Shown here one piece after another: positions 52,353 through 61,869 of a DNA stretch of 64,000 nt. Below the pieces are notes generated by a model. It saw nothing but the letters and a program-made list of their open reading frames with translations. It searched no databases and was not told where the DNA came from. The stretch comes from Burkholderia plantarii (GTDB lineage Bacteria; Pseudomonadota; Gammaproteobacteria; Burkholderiales; Burkholderiaceae): NCBI RefSeq assembly GCF_001411805.1, contig NZ_CP007212.1, positions 1,240,001-1,304,000 of the forward strand. Direction: 5' to 3'. Each line of letters starts with the position of its first letter. The first letter of the stretch is position 1. Both the position numbers and the translations under genes were made by a program.

Positions 52353-53864
52353 TTACTTCGCGGTCGGCATCGCGAACTCGGCGCCCTTCTCGATGCTCTC
52401 GTTCCAGCGCTGCATGATCGACTTCTGGCGCGTGTAGAAGCGCACGCCTTCCTCGCCGTAGGCATGCATGTCGCCGAACAGGCTGCGCTTCCAGCCGCCG
52501 AAGCCGTGCCATGCCATCGGCACCGGGATCGGCACGTTGATGCCGACCATGCCCACCTCGATGCGGCGGCCGAACTCGCGCGCCACATGGCCGTCGCGCG
52601 TGTAGACGGCCACGCCGTTGCCGAACTCGTGCGCGTTGATCAGCTCGATCGCCTCGCCCAGGTCCTTCACGCGCACGCAGGCCAGCACCGGCCCGAAGAT
52701 CTCTTCGCGATAGATGCGCATCTCCGGCGTGACGTGGTCGAACAGCGTGCCGCCCGTGAAGAAGCCGTGCTCGTGGCCCGCCACCCGGTGGCCGCGGCCG
52801 TCCACCACCAGCGTCGCCCCTTCCTCGACGCCGAGGCCGATGTAGCCCTCGATCTTCTCAAGCGCCTGGCGCGTGACCACCGGGCCCATTTCCGACTCGG
52901 CGTTCATGCCGTTGCCGATCTTCAGCTGGCGGGCGCGTTCGGCCAGGCGCGGCACCAGCTGGTCGGCCACCTCGCCCACCAGCACCGCCACCGAGATCGC
53001 CATGCAGCGCTCGCCGGCCGAGCCGTAGCCGGCGCCGATCAGGCCGTCCACGGCCGCGTCGAGATCGGCGTCGGGCATCACCACCATGTGGTTCTTGGCG
53101 CCGCCGAGCGCCTGCACGCGCTTGCCGTGCTTCGCGCCGGTCTCGTAGATGTAGTTCGCGATCGGCGTCGAGCCGACGAAGCTGACCGCCTTCACGTCGC
53201 GATGCGTGAGCAGCGCGTCCACCACGTCCTTGTCGCCCTGCACCACGTTGAACACGCCGTCCGGCAGCCCGGCCTGCTTGAGCAGGTCAGCCATGAACAG
53301 CGAGGCCGACGGATCGCGCTCGCTCGGCTTCAGGATGAAGCAGTTGCCGGCCGCGATCGCCACCGGGAACATCCAGCACGGCACCATGCACGGGAAGTTG
53401 AACGGCGTGATGCCGGCCACCACGCCGAGCGCCTGGCGCGTGGTCCAGTTGTCGATGCCGGTGGAGACCTGCTCGGTGTAGTCGCCCTTGAGCAGCTGCG
53501 GGATGCCGCACGCGAACTCGATCACGTCGATGCCGCGCGAGACCTCGCCCTGCGCGTCGCTGAACACCTTGCCGTGCTCGGCGGTGATGATCGCGGCCAG
53601 CGCGTCGCGGTGCTGGTTCATCAGTTCGAGGAAACGCAGCATCACGCGCGCGCGGCGGATCGGCGGCGTGTTGCTCCAGCCCGCGAAGGCGCGCCGCGCG
53701 CTTTCCACGGCCGCGTCCACGTCGCTCGCGTCGCCGAGGCGCAGCGTGCGCGCGACGTCGCCGGTGGCGGGGTTGTAGACGGGCTGCGAGCGCGTGCCGC
53801 GGCCGGCGGTGCGCTGGCCGCCGATGAAATGTTCGACGTCCGCGCGATCGGTGTACGAATCCAT
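52353..53864 (-). CDS. mmsA: CoA-acylating methylmalonate-semialdehyde dehydrogenase
   Basis: The 503-residue enzyme converts methylmalonate semialdehyde (valine, inositol catabolism) or malonate semialdehyde to propionyl/acetyl-CoA. Diagnostic features are HFIGGQ near the start, the aldehyde-dehydrogenase NAD site [48 protein letters not shown] and the catalytic Cys in [12 protein letters not shown]. Length equals family members. The ATG at 53864 has an excellent GGAGGAG site. It is divergent from a LysR gene, probably its regulator; mmsB and other valine genes are not adjacent. Confidence 0.93.
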   Translation of the reverse strand: MDSYTDRADVEHFIGGQRTAGRGTRSQPVYNPATGDVARTLRLGDASDVDAAVESARRAFAGWSNTPPIRRARVMLRFLELMNQHRDALAAIITAEHGKVFSDAQGEVSRGIDVIEFACGIPQLLKGDYTEQVSTGIDNWTTRQALGVVAGITPFNFPCMVPCWMFPVAIAAGNCFILKPSERDPSASLFMADLLKQAGLPDGVFNVVQGDKDVVDALLTHRDVKAVSFVGSTPIANYIYETGAKHGKRVQALGGAKNHMVVMPDADLDAAVDGLIGAGYGSAGERCMAISVAVLVGEVADQLVPRLAERARQLKIGNGMNAESEMGPVVTRQALEKIEGYIGLGVEEGATLVVDGRGHRVAGHEHGFFTGGTLFDHVTPEMRIYREEIFGPVLACVRVKDLGEAIELINAHEFGNGVAVYTRDGHVAREFGRRIEVGMVGINVPIPVPMAWHGFGGWKRSLFGDMHAYGEEGVRFYTRQKSIMQRWNESIEKGAEFAMPTAK

Positions 53865-53982
53865 GTGCTCCTCCGGGATGTGGCCGATGCCAGTGTGGAT
53901 GTCCGGCAGTGTAGGAGCCGCCCGGCGCGCTGGATATACACTGGCGATGAAATCATTGTTTAAATTTCTGAACGATCGAGCG

Positions 53983-54939
53983 ATGCCAACCGACCATATC
54001 GAAAGCCTCTGGGTCCACCTGCACTGGCTCACCGTGCTGGCCGACCAGGGCAGCTTCACCGGCGCCGCGGGGCGGCTGGGCGTGAGCAAGGCGGCCGTCA
54101 GCCTGAAGATCGCCGAACTCGAGCGCGCGGCCGGCGTGCCGCTGGTGCAGCGCACCACGCGCAGCGTGCGGCTGACCGAGGCGGGCCTGCGGCTCGCCGA
54201 CGAGACGCGCCCGCTCTACGACCGCATCTCGCAGAGCTTCACGGGCGTGCGCGACACCGGAGGCGACGTGCGCGGCAGCCTGCGCGTGACGGCGCCGGTG
54301 GCGCTTGCGCGCCAGCAGCTGGTGCCGCGGCTCGCCGAATTCCGGCGCCGTTATCCGGCGGTGCGGATCCAGCTCGACGTGTCCGACCGGCTCGCCTCGC
54401 TCGCCACCGAGGGCTTCGATCTGGCGATCCGCCACAGCGCCGCGGCGCCCGAGACGCACGTGGCCTGGAAGCTGTGCCGCACCCGCTCGGTGATCGTCGC
54501 GACGCCGGCCTACCTGGCCGCGCGCGGCGCGCCCGCGCATCCGGACCAGCTGGCCGGCCACGATTGCCTCTATTACCCGCGCAGCCACGATTCGGCGGCG
54601 TGGACCTTCGAGCGCACCGGCACGCGGCGCCAGCGCGCCGCGCGCGTGACGGTGCCGATCGCCGGCCCGCTCGGCGCGAACAACAGCGAGGTGCTGCGCG
54701 ACGCGGCGCTCGACGGGCTCGGCATCGCGCTGCTGCCCGACTTCACGGCGGTGGCCGCGCTGCGCGCCGGCACGCTGGTGCGCGTGCTGCCCGAGTGGCG
54801 CCCGGTGGGCGTGTTCGCCGAGCAGCTGCTGGCGGTGCGGCCCTACGCGACGCACGTGCCGCGCGTGGTGCGGGCGTTCGTCGCCTATCTGCGCGAGGCG
54901 TTCGCGGGCGGCTTCGACGAGGGTGGGGACGGGCGCTGA
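53983..54939 (+). CDS. LysR-family transcriptional regulator, divergent from mmsA
   Basis: The protein has the LysR winged HTH ([35 protein letters not shown]) followed by a periplasmic-binding-like effector domain ([20 protein letters not shown] onward). It is the CrgA/DsdC-like group by overall pattern. Start at 53983 is preceded by GATCGAG; an in-frame ATG at 53947 would add 12 residues. A 118-base intergenic region with AT-rich TTTAAATTTC separates it from mmsA, a typical LysR-target arrangement. Confidence 0.9.
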   Translation: MPTDHIESLWVHLHWLTVLADQGSFTGAAGRLGVSKAAVSLKIAELERAAGVPLVQRTTRSVRLTEAGLRLADETRPLYDRISQSFTGVRDTGGDVRGSLRVTAPVALARQQLVPRLAEFRRRYPAVRIQLDVSDRLASLATEGFDLAIRHSAAAPETHVAWKLCRTRSVIVATPAYLAARGAPAHPDQLAGHDCLYYPRSHDSAAWTFERTGTRRQRAARVTVPIAGPLGANNSEVLRDAALDGLGIALLPDFTAVAALRAGTLVRVLPEWRPVGVFAEQLLAVRPYATHVPRVVRAFVAYLREAFAGGFDEGGDGR

Positions 54940-55196
54940 AGGGGCGGCCGGGCGGTGACGGGGCGCCACGGGCCATCGCGAGCCGCGACGACCATCATGG
55001 GCGTCACGGCGCGGGGGACGCACGGCGCCGGCGATTCATCCGGTCCGGCTGCGAAGCGGTCCGCGGGCCGCGACGCGAGCGATAGGGGCGGCGCTGATGC
55101 GTAATCCGGCCCGGTTCCGATGCGCCTCGCAGGCCGCGGGCGCGGGCATTGCGCGCGGCCGGGCCGCGGCATCGGCCACGGCCCGGCAAGGTGCCG

Positions 55197-57800
55197 TCAG
55201 GACTTGGTCGGCGGCGGCGCGTGGGGCGCGGCCGTGGACGGCTTGTCGGCCTGCGCCGCGGCCGAGGACGCATCGGCCTTCCCGTTCGCCGGCGCCCCAT
55301 CCTTCGGCCCGCCACGGTCGCTGCCGCCATCGGGGTCGCGCGGATCGCCGCCGGCCTCGCCGCCATCGCCCGCCTCGGCCGGATCGCGCGCATAGACGGT
55401 GCGCTGCGGGTTCGCGATGCGGATGCCGCGCTCGGCGAACAGCACGGCGATGCGGCGGTTGAACTCGCGCTGCACGCCCCAGCGTCCGCTGTCGCGGCAC
55501 TGCACCTGGCCCGACATGGTGATCGCCGAGCCGTCCACCGAATCGACGCCCCAGTAGGCGAAGTCCGACAGGATGCCGTCCTTGTACTTCGGGTCCTCGC
55601 GCAGCGCGGCGCCGATCTCCTTGAGCGTTTCCACCGCGCGGTCGATGTCCTCGCTGTAGAGGATGCTGACCTTCACGGCCGCGTTGCCGAGCCCGCGATT
55701 GGTGTTGTTGACGGTGGACACCGAGCTGAACGGCACCGTGTGCAGCGAGCCGTCGCCGGCGCGCAGCCGCACGGTGCGGATCGACAGGTATTCGACGGTG
55801 CCCGACACGCCCGCCAGCGTGACCCAGTCGCCCACCTGCATCGCGTTCTCCATCAGCAGGAAGATGCCGGTGATGAAATCCTGCACGAGCTTCTGCGAGC
55901 CGAAGCCGAGCGCCACGCCGAAGATGCTCGCGCCGGCCAGGAGCGGCCCGACGTTCACGCCCAGCTCGCTCAGGCCGGTCAGCACCACCACCAGCGCGAT
56001 CAGCACGAACAGCAGCGAGCGCAGCATCGGCAGCAGCGTGCGCAGCCGCGCGGCGCGCATCAGGTTGCCCTGCTTGGTCCAGCGGTCGAGGCGCCGCTCG
56101 ATCGCGATGTTCGCGCTTTCCCACACCAGCAGCGCGACCAGCGCGGCGATCGCGATCGTCACCAGCGCGGAGGCGAGGCGGTGGCCGATGGTGCCGGCCT
56201 CGAACGCGCGCGCGACCGGCACGCCCCAGATCTGCAGCAACAGCAGCAGCGTGACGATGCCGACCACGCCGGACACCACCTGCCGCAGCAGCGGATAGTA
56301 GCGATAGGCATGGCGGTGCATCACCGTGCCGTGGTCGCTGCCGTGCCGCTCGAACAGGCGCGCGAGCGCGCCGAACACCACGATCGAGACGATCCGCATG
56401 CCGATCATCACCGCGATCGAGCGGCCGCCCAGCGCGATCAGCACGTGGTAGCCGTTGTGGACGTCGAGCGCCCAGACGAACCAGAGCGCCATCACGATGA
56501 AGACCGCCACCGGCGCCCAGGCGTCGGCCAGCGCGTTGCCGAGCACCGCGAGCGAGGGCTGCCCGCTGCACTGCGCGCGAATCCAGGCGGCCACCGGCCG
56601 GCTGCACTGCAGGATCAGGATCGACACCATCACGTGGCCGATCAGCGCCACCGCCTTCATCAGCGCGACGTGGCCCGCGTCGCTCAGGCCGAAGCTGCCG
56701 GCCGTCTCGACCACCGCCGAACAGGCGCCGATCACGATCACGATGCGGCGGATCCAGTGCTGCGTGAACGCGGCCCAGGTGTCGCCGATGTGCAGCAGCC
56801 GCAGTTGCGGCGCGTCGGGCTGGAAGAACAGGCGCGAGACGATCGCCACGGCGCGGCAGATCACGTAGATGTCCACCAGCGAGCCGATCGCGTTGGCGGC
56901 GGGCGTGTCGTCGTCGGTCAGGATCGACATCATCAGCGTCGCCACGCCGACGAACACCAGCAGCGGAATCGCGCGCAGCGCGAGGCTCACCAGCGCGCGC
57001 GGCATGCGCTGCAGCAGCGTGCTGTGGCGCAGCGCGTGGCCGCGCCCGCGCGTGGCGTGGGCCGCGCGCTGCGCGTGATCGGGCTCGTCGGGACGCGGCG
57101 CGGCGCTCGCGCCGGTGCCGGCCGCGGCGAGCGTGGCAACGTCGGCGGGCGTGTCGGCGGCGGCCGGCGACGGGGCCGCGGGCGATTCGAGCGCGGATTC
57201 GGACGCGGATTCGGACGACGGCTCGCCGGCCAGCACGCCGCCGGCGCGGCGCGCGGCCAGCGCCGTCAGCGCACGCCGCAGCAGCCGGCGCGCGAGCCAT
57301 TCGATGAGCAGCGCGGGGGCCAGCGCGGCGATGATCAGCTGCAGGAAGCTGGCGAAGTCGGCGCGCTCGTTGGCATGCGTGAGCTTCGTGCGCCACCACG
57401 CGCCCACCGAGCCCACGTCGAGCAGCGAGCGCATCGAGTCGCGCAGCGCGTTGCCGATCTGCGCGGCCCAGTGCGAGCCCTGGCGCATCAGCTGCGAGGC
57501 GAGCCCGTTGCTGAGGAACGCGGTGGGGCTCGAGGCGGCCGGCGCGGCGCTCGCGGGCGAGGCCGCGCTGGCGGCGCTGGCCGGTGCGGCGGGCGTGCTC
57601 AGCGCGCCGGCGGCGGCGATCGCGCGCAGTGTCGATTCGAACTGCGCGCGCTGGCGCGGATTCTCGAGCACGGTGAGCGCCTGTTGCGCCTGCTGCGGCG
57701 TGAGCGGCGGCACGGCGGTGGAGGCCGCCGCGGCGGGCGCGGCCGCCTGGGCCGACGTGACGACGATGGCGAGCAGCCAGCCGATAAGGATCTGTCGCAT
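55197..57800 (-). CDS. large mechanosensitive ion channel (MscS family, YbiO-like)
   Basis: The 867-residue protein has a signal peptide (GWLLAIVVTSAQA), a periplasmic region with Ala-rich segments, about ten membrane helices and the MscS core: a pore-lining helix near GASIFGVALGFGSQKLVQDF, the beta domain MENAMQVGDWVTLAGVSGTV, and a C-terminal SVDGSAITMSGQVQCRDSG portion. The tail is Ala/Asp/Gly-rich and disordered. It opens under membrane tension to release solutes in hypo-osmotic shock. Such large paralogues occur in several copies in Burkholderia. The ATG at 57800 starts the signal peptide. Confidence 0.9.
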   Translation of the reverse strand: MRQILIGWLLAIVVTSAQAAAPAAAASTAVPPLTPQQAQQALTVLENPRQRAQFESTLRAIAAAGALSTPAAPASAASAASPASAAPAASSPTAFLSNGLASQLMRQGSHWAAQIGNALRDSMRSLLDVGSVGAWWRTKLTHANERADFASFLQLIIAALAPALLIEWLARRLLRRALTALAARRAGGVLAGEPSSESASESALESPAAPSPAAADTPADVATLAAAGTGASAAPRPDEPDHAQRAAHATRGRGHALRHSTLLQRMPRALVSLALRAIPLLVFVGVATLMMSILTDDDTPAANAIGSLVDIYVICRAVAIVSRLFFQPDAPQLRLLHIGDTWAAFTQHWIRRIVIVIGACSAVVETAGSFGLSDAGHVALMKAVALIGHVMVSILILQCSRPVAAWIRAQCSGQPSLAVLGNALADAWAPVAVFIVMALWFVWALDVHNGYHVLIALGGRSIAVMIGMRIVSIVVFGALARLFERHGSDHGTVMHRHAYRYYPLLRQVVSGVVGIVTLLLLLQIWGVPVARAFEAGTIGHRLASALVTIAIAALVALLVWESANIAIERRLDRWTKQGNLMRAARLRTLLPMLRSLLFVLIALVVVLTGLSELGVNVGPLLAGASIFGVALGFGSQKLVQDFITGIFLLMENAMQVGDWVTLAGVSGTVEYLSIRTVRLRAGDGSLHTVPFSSVSTVNNTNRGLGNAAVKVSILYSEDIDRAVETLKEIGAALREDPKYKDGILSDFAYWGVDSVDGSAITMSGQVQCRDSGRWGVQREFNRRIAVLFAERGIRIANPQRTVYARDPAEAGDGGEAGGDPRDPDGGSDRGGPKDGAPANGKADASSAAAQADKPSTAAPHAPPPTKS

Positions 57801-58395
57801 GTTGGGCGTGGGTGGCCGCGCGCACGACGCGCCGGCCGATCATGGAAAACGAGGAGGAAGTTAACATGATCGGACCCGGCACCGATTAGTTCCGGCGGCA
57901 TGGCAAGCCGCGCGCGGCGGCGCATCGGGCGCCGGGCCACCGGGCCGGCGCGGTCCGGTACTGGCCGGAGGGTGCCCGGGCCGGCGCCGCCGCGAACGCG
58001 CTGGCCGGCGGGCGGGCGTTGCGAATCAAGCGCTTGCGTCGCCGGCGGCAGGCGGGCCGCCCCGCCGGGCGGGCTTGACGGGGCGGTCCGAAACCCTCGC
58101 GAGCGATGGCTCGCCGCGCCGGCCTCGCGGCCTCTCGCGCGTGGGGCGGACGCGAGGACGCAAGAGGCGTGCCGCGTCGCGCATCCGGGGCGGCATGGCC
58201 GTGCGCGCCGCATGGCACGTCATGACGGCGCCCGGACTGGTTGCGGGCGCAACGACGGCGGCCAAGGCATCGGGTACGGGCCGGTTCGGCCCGGCCTGAG
58301 GAATACCGTCGACGTGACCCGAAATGCATGAAGGAATGCGTTGCGAAGCACGCTATATTGGCGGCCTTCCAGCAATGATTTCGATCAATCGGCCC
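57801..58395. other. 595-bp divergent intergenic region
   Basis: Between the mechanosensitive channel and a LysR gene. Mostly very GC-rich with motif-free frames. AT-richer sequence at 58320-58360 (GAAATGCATGAAGG, CTATATTGG) probably contains the LysR promoter, but spacing to a -35 is not convincing. No gene is recognised. Confidence 0.4.
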
Positions 58396-59277
58396 ATGAT
58401 CCGCGAACTGAAAACCTTCCTGTCCGTCGTGCGCCACGGCACGTTCGCGCGCGCCGGCGCGCAGGTCGGCCTCACGCAGTCGGCCGTCAGCGCGCAGATC
58501 CAGCGGCTCGAGGACGAACTCGGCTTCGCGCTGTTCGATCGCACCGGCCGCTCGGCCACGCTGAACGCGGCGGGCCGGCGCACCGTCGAGCGTGCGGAGG
58601 AACTGCTGGCCGCCTACGCGCGGCTCGCCGACCCGGGCGTGCCCGGGCAGGACAGCGGCCTGCTGCGGATCGGCGCGATCGCCTCGGCGCAGACCTCGCT
58701 GCTGGTGCGCGCCATCGTGCCGTTTCGCGAGCGCGCGCCGGGCTGGCGCGTGCGCGTGATCCCGGGCGTGTCGCTGAACCTGCTCGCGCAGGTCGATTCC
58801 GGCGAGGTGGACGGCGCGATCCTGATCCGCCCGCCGTTCGCGCTGCCGGCCGAGCTGAAATGGCGCGCGCTCGCGCACGAGCCGTTCGTGCTGCTGGTGC
58901 CGCGCGCGCTGCGCCACGAGGACGCCCGCGCGCTGCTCAAGCGCGAGCCGTTCGTGCGCTACGACCGCAACTCGTTCGGCGGGCGCATCGTCGATCGCTG
59001 GCTGCGCAAGGTTCGCGCCGACGTCCACGACGTGGTCGAACTCGACGAACTGCAGGCGATCGTCGAACTGGTGGGGCGCGGTGTCGGGGTGGCGCTGGTG
59101 CCGCTCGCGAGTGCGCTGCGCCTGCCGCGCACGGTGGCGGCGCTGCCGCTCGGCGGCGAGCCGCCGACGCGCGAGATCGGCTACGTCGAGCGCACGGCCG
59201 GCGAGCGGCCCGGGGCCGCCGCGGCGTTCGCCGAATGCCTGACGGCCGCCGCGCGCGAGCCCACGCCTCATCGATGA
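58396..59277 (+). CDS. LysR-family transcriptional regulator
   Basis: The roughly 293-residue protein starts with the LysR HTH (IRELKTFLSVVRHGTFARAG, AQVGLTQSAVSAQIQRLEDEL) and continues with a substrate-binding domain (GLLRIGAIASAQTSLL, DGAILIRPPFALPAELKW, VELVGRGVGVALVPL). Of three in-frame starts (58324, 58375, 58396) the last places the HTH at the canonical residue 2-60. No likely target gene is directly divergent except the mechanosensitive channel. Confidence 0.9.
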   Translation: MIRELKTFLSVVRHGTFARAGAQVGLTQSAVSAQIQRLEDELGFALFDRTGRSATLNAAGRRTVERAEELLAAYARLADPGVPGQDSGLLRIGAIASAQTSLLVRAIVPFRERAPGWRVRVIPGVSLNLLAQVDSGEVDGAILIRPPFALPAELKWRALAHEPFVLLVPRALRHEDARALLKREPFVRYDRNSFGGRIVDRWLRKVRADVHDVVELDELQAIVELVGRGVGVALVPLASALRLPRTVAALPLGGEPPTREIGYVERTAGERPGAAAAFAECLTAAAREPTPHR

Positions 59278-59486
59278 CGCGGCGGGGTGGCCCGGCCCCG
59301 ACACCCGGAATCCGCTGCCGGGCGGCGGCGCACTAGTGCATCGGACTGGCCGCCCATTGTTCTGCATCAAGAAATACTGTTGTCACGATTTAAGCGTTAA
59401 CCCTAGGTGTTGATGCGCCTACACTGCATTCCATCGGTTGCGAAACAGTTCGCACCGAACACACCAACACCCAGGAGGTATCGATC

Positions 59487-59807
59487 ATGAAGAATCTGAT
59501 CCAGGCCGTTGCCGTGGCCGCCGCGCTCGTCGTTCCGGTTGCTTCGTTCGCCCAGGCGCAGTCGAACGGTCCCGTCACCCGCGCGCAGGTGCGCGCCGAA
59601 CTGGTGCAGCTCGAACAGACCGGCTGGCGCCCGTCCGCCGGTGCCGATACGCGCTATCCGGCCGACATCCAGGCCGCCGAGCGTCAGGTCGCGGCAGTCA
59701 ACGGCGTGGACACGAGCGGCTACGGCGGCGTGAGCAACGCGACGCAGTCGGGCAGCCGGCCGGTGGTGTCGAAGTCGGATTGGGACGCGATGTATCGTCA
59801 TCCGTGA
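59487..59807 (+). CDS. DUF4148-domain small exported protein
   Basis: The 106-residue protein has a Sec signal (KNLIQAVAVAAALVVPVASFAQA, cleavage near residue 23) and the DUF4148 core: RAQVRAELVQLEQTGWRPSA, then YPADIQAAERQVAAV. The family is abundant in Burkholderiales, periplasmic, function unknown. A CAGGAGGT ribosome site lies 8 bases before the ATG. A terminator follows about 90 bases downstream, so it is monocistronic. Confidence 0.92.
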   Translation: MKNLIQAVAVAAALVVPVASFAQAQSNGPVTRAQVRAELVQLEQTGWRPSAGADTRYPADIQAAERQVAAVNGVDTSGYGGVSNATQSGSRPVVSKSDWDAMYRHP

Positions 59808-59896
59808 TCGATCGCATCACGTCGGCCTCGTATCGCTGCCGGATCGATCAGGTACACGAAGCGGATGATCGTTTCGCGATCGAGCGGCAGGTGAAG

Positions 59897-59929
59897 GAAG
59901 GGCGGCCCTTGGGGTCGCCCTTGTCTTTT
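59897..59929 (+). terminator. rho-independent terminator after the DUF4148 gene
   Basis: AAGGGCGGCCC (59897-59907) pairs with GGGTCGCCCTT (59911-59921) with one G-U-type mismatch around a three-base loop, followed by GTCTTTTTG. Its strand and distance fit the DUF4148 transcript. Confidence 0.75.
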
Positions 59930-60246
59930 TGATGTCGCGACGACCAGCATGCCCGGGCCGATGAGCACCTCGCTCAGGTCACCGCCCACCCGACGCATTG
60001 CCCCGATTCCGCTCGCCGTTACCGGACTTCGCGCGCGTTTGATGCATTCGGCTTCCGGCTTCATTCCCCGCTCGCTGCCAGGCGCCGCGCTCACCCCCGG
60101 CCGGCGCCTCCGCTCCGGCTGAAACGCCAGGACCGCCACGCCTTTGGTGCGAATCCGCCGGCCCGCTTCCCGCCTCCGAACCGAGCGCCGTCAAGCCATC
60201 CGGCACCAAAACTGTCGTCTCCAGCCGACAGTGACGATGAAAACGT

Positions 60247-60275
60247 TTACGCTTTACCAACAGCTGGCTATATTC
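60247..60275 (+). promoter_or_regulatory. sigma-70-like promoter of the porin gene
   Basis: TTTACG (60247-60252) and TATATT (60270-60275) are separated by exactly 17 bases, matching four and five of six consensus positions. This is the only AT-rich block upstream of the porin. It overlaps AAACGTTT, a palindrome resembling LacI/GalR-type operators. Confidence 0.55.
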
Positions 60276-60583
60276 CACAAAATATTGCGAAGCCAGCCAC
60301 GGCTCCGGTCATCACGGAGCGCGGCGTTCTGCCGGCGCGTTCCGCGCGACGGCGAGGGGCGGCCACCGGTCCGATCGACCGGCTGCCGCCGACGGGGCCT
60401 CGACTGAATCCAGCGAATCGTTCGACCTGATCGCGCATTGCCCGGCGAGGCGTCGTCACGCGCGCGGTTTTCGCTCGCGCCATTGGCGGCGGCCAGGCCG
60501 GCCGGTTCGTTTCATCGCGTCGCGAGCGCCGGCCCGGCCGGCTGCCCGTGTCGTTTCATCATCAGGAATCGTCAGGAACAGGA

Positions 60584-61747
60584 ATGAAGAAGAGCATTGC
60601 ATTGGCGGCACTCGGCGCGTTCGGCGCCTCGGCCTACGCGCAGAGCAGCGTCACGCTGTACGGCGTGATCGACGCCGGGGTGACCTATACGAACAAGGCC
60701 GCCACCAGCACCGGCCACGGCGACCTCGTCAAGTACGGCGACGGCGTCGCGCAGGGCAGCCGCTGGGGCATCCGCGGCTCGGAGGATCTGGGCGGCGGCC
60801 TCAAGGCGATCTTCGTGCTCGAGAGCGGCTTCAGCAGCGGCGACGGCACGCTCGGCCAGGGCGGCGCGCTGTTCGGCCGGCAGGCCTACGTCGGCCTGTC
60901 GAAGGCCGGCGTCGGCGCGCTGACGTTCGGCCGCCAGTACTCGTTCTCGACCGACGTGATCGGCGCGAACTACTCGGCCGGCAGCCAGACCGTGGCCGGC
61001 AACTACGCCTACCACATCAACGATCTGGACCAGCTCACCTCCAGCCGCATCAACAACGCGGTGAAGTTCACCAGCGCGAACTTCTCGGGCCTCACGTTCG
61101 GCGCGCTGTACGGCTTCTCGAACTCGACGAACTTCGCCGGCACGCCCACCACCACGGTCGGCACCACCACCACGCAGGGCTCGTCGAGCACCTACAGCTT
61201 CGGCGCGAACTTCGCGCAGGGGCCGGTCGGCATCGGCGCGGCCTATACCAGCATCCGCTTCCCGAACGCGGCCGCGCCGGCGTTCAGCGTCAGCATCGCG
61301 AACGTCAACACGCAGGGGCTGCGCAGCCTCTCGACGGTCGGCGTGGGCGCGCGCTACACGCTCGGGCCGGCGGTGGCCTGGGCGAACTGGACGCACACGC
61401 AGTTCCAGCCGCTGCTGCTGCCGTCCTCGACGTTGAACAACTACGAAATCGGCGGCAAGTACCAGCTCGCCACGCCGCTCGCGGCCAGCCTCGCCTATAC
61501 GTTCTCGGACCTGGGCGGCACCTTCGACGGCCGCTGGCACCAGCTGAGCGGCGCGCTCGACTACGCGCTGTCCAGGCGCACCGACGTCTACCTGCTGGCG
61601 GTCTACCAGCACGCGGCCGGCAGCAACACGGTGGCCGGCCGCGTGGTGCCGGTGCAGGCGGAAATCGGCTCGTCGTCGTCGTTCCTCGGCAACGCGGGCG
61701 CGAACTCGCAGTTCGCCACGCGCATCGGCCTGCGCCACCGCTTCTGA
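60584..61747 (+). CDS. Burkholderiales trimeric outer-membrane porin
   Basis: The 387-residue gram-negative porin has a short signal (KKSIALAALGAFGASAYA, cleavage before QSSVTLYG) and the family opening SSVTLYGVIDAGVTY. Further markers are SRWGIRGSEDLGGGLKAIFVLESGF, LFGRQAYVGLSKAGVGALTFGRQYS and the C-terminal Phe (RIGLRHRF) needed for barrel assembly. It forms a 16-stranded diffusion channel. A CAGGAAC site precedes the ATG at 60584. A long leader follows a predicted promoter about 310 bases upstream. Confidence 0.95.
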   Translation: MKKSIALAALGAFGASAYAQSSVTLYGVIDAGVTYTNKAATSTGHGDLVKYGDGVAQGSRWGIRGSEDLGGGLKAIFVLESGFSSGDGTLGQGGALFGRQAYVGLSKAGVGALTFGRQYSFSTDVIGANYSAGSQTVAGNYAYHINDLDQLTSSRINNAVKFTSANFSGLTFGALYGFSNSTNFAGTPTTTVGTTTTQGSSSTYSFGANFAQGPVGIGAAYTSIRFPNAAAPAFSVSIANVNTQGLRSLSTVGVGARYTLGPAVAWANWTHTQFQPLLLPSSTLNNYEIGGKYQLATPLAASLAYTFSDLGGTFDGRWHQLSGALDYALSRRTDVYLLAVYQHAAGSNTVAGRVVPVQAEIGSSSSFLGNAGANSQFATRIGLRHRF

Positions 61748-61802
61748 TCGCGCGGGACCGGGCCGGCGCGACCTGAGCCGCGTCGGTCGGGCATGAAAAA
61801 AC

Positions 61803-61824
61803 GCGGAACCGGCGACGGTTCCGC
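61803..61824. terminator. terminator between porin and MFS genes
   Basis: GCGGAACC (61803-61810) pairs with GGTTCCGC (61817-61824) around a six-base loop. On the minus strand it is followed by GTTTTTTC (complement of GAAAAAAC), a good T-run for the leftward MFS transcript. On the plus strand only ATCCTCGTTTT follows, a weaker terminator for the porin. Confidence 0.7.
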
Positions 61825-61869
61825 ATCCTCGTTTTCGCGGTGAAGAGAGGGGGCGACGCCCCCGCCACC

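Larger units (their letters stand above)
59808..60583. other. 776-bp intergenic region with terminator and porin promoter
   Basis: No protein gene is recognised between the DUF4148 gene and the porin gene. The left part contains the DUF4148 terminator (59897-59929) and the right part a sigma-70-like promoter (60247-60275) in an AT-rich island with a palindromic AAACGTTT (60242-60249). The remaining frames are motif-free. The ~300-base stretch from the predicted transcript start to the porin ATG is a long leader that could host post-transcriptional regulation. Confidence 0.5.

Noticed and set aside
55149..57869. 906-residue open frame antisense to the mechanosensitive channel
   Set aside because: Same artefact; composition is His/Arg/Asp/Gln-rich and the opposite strand encodes an obvious MscS-family protein.
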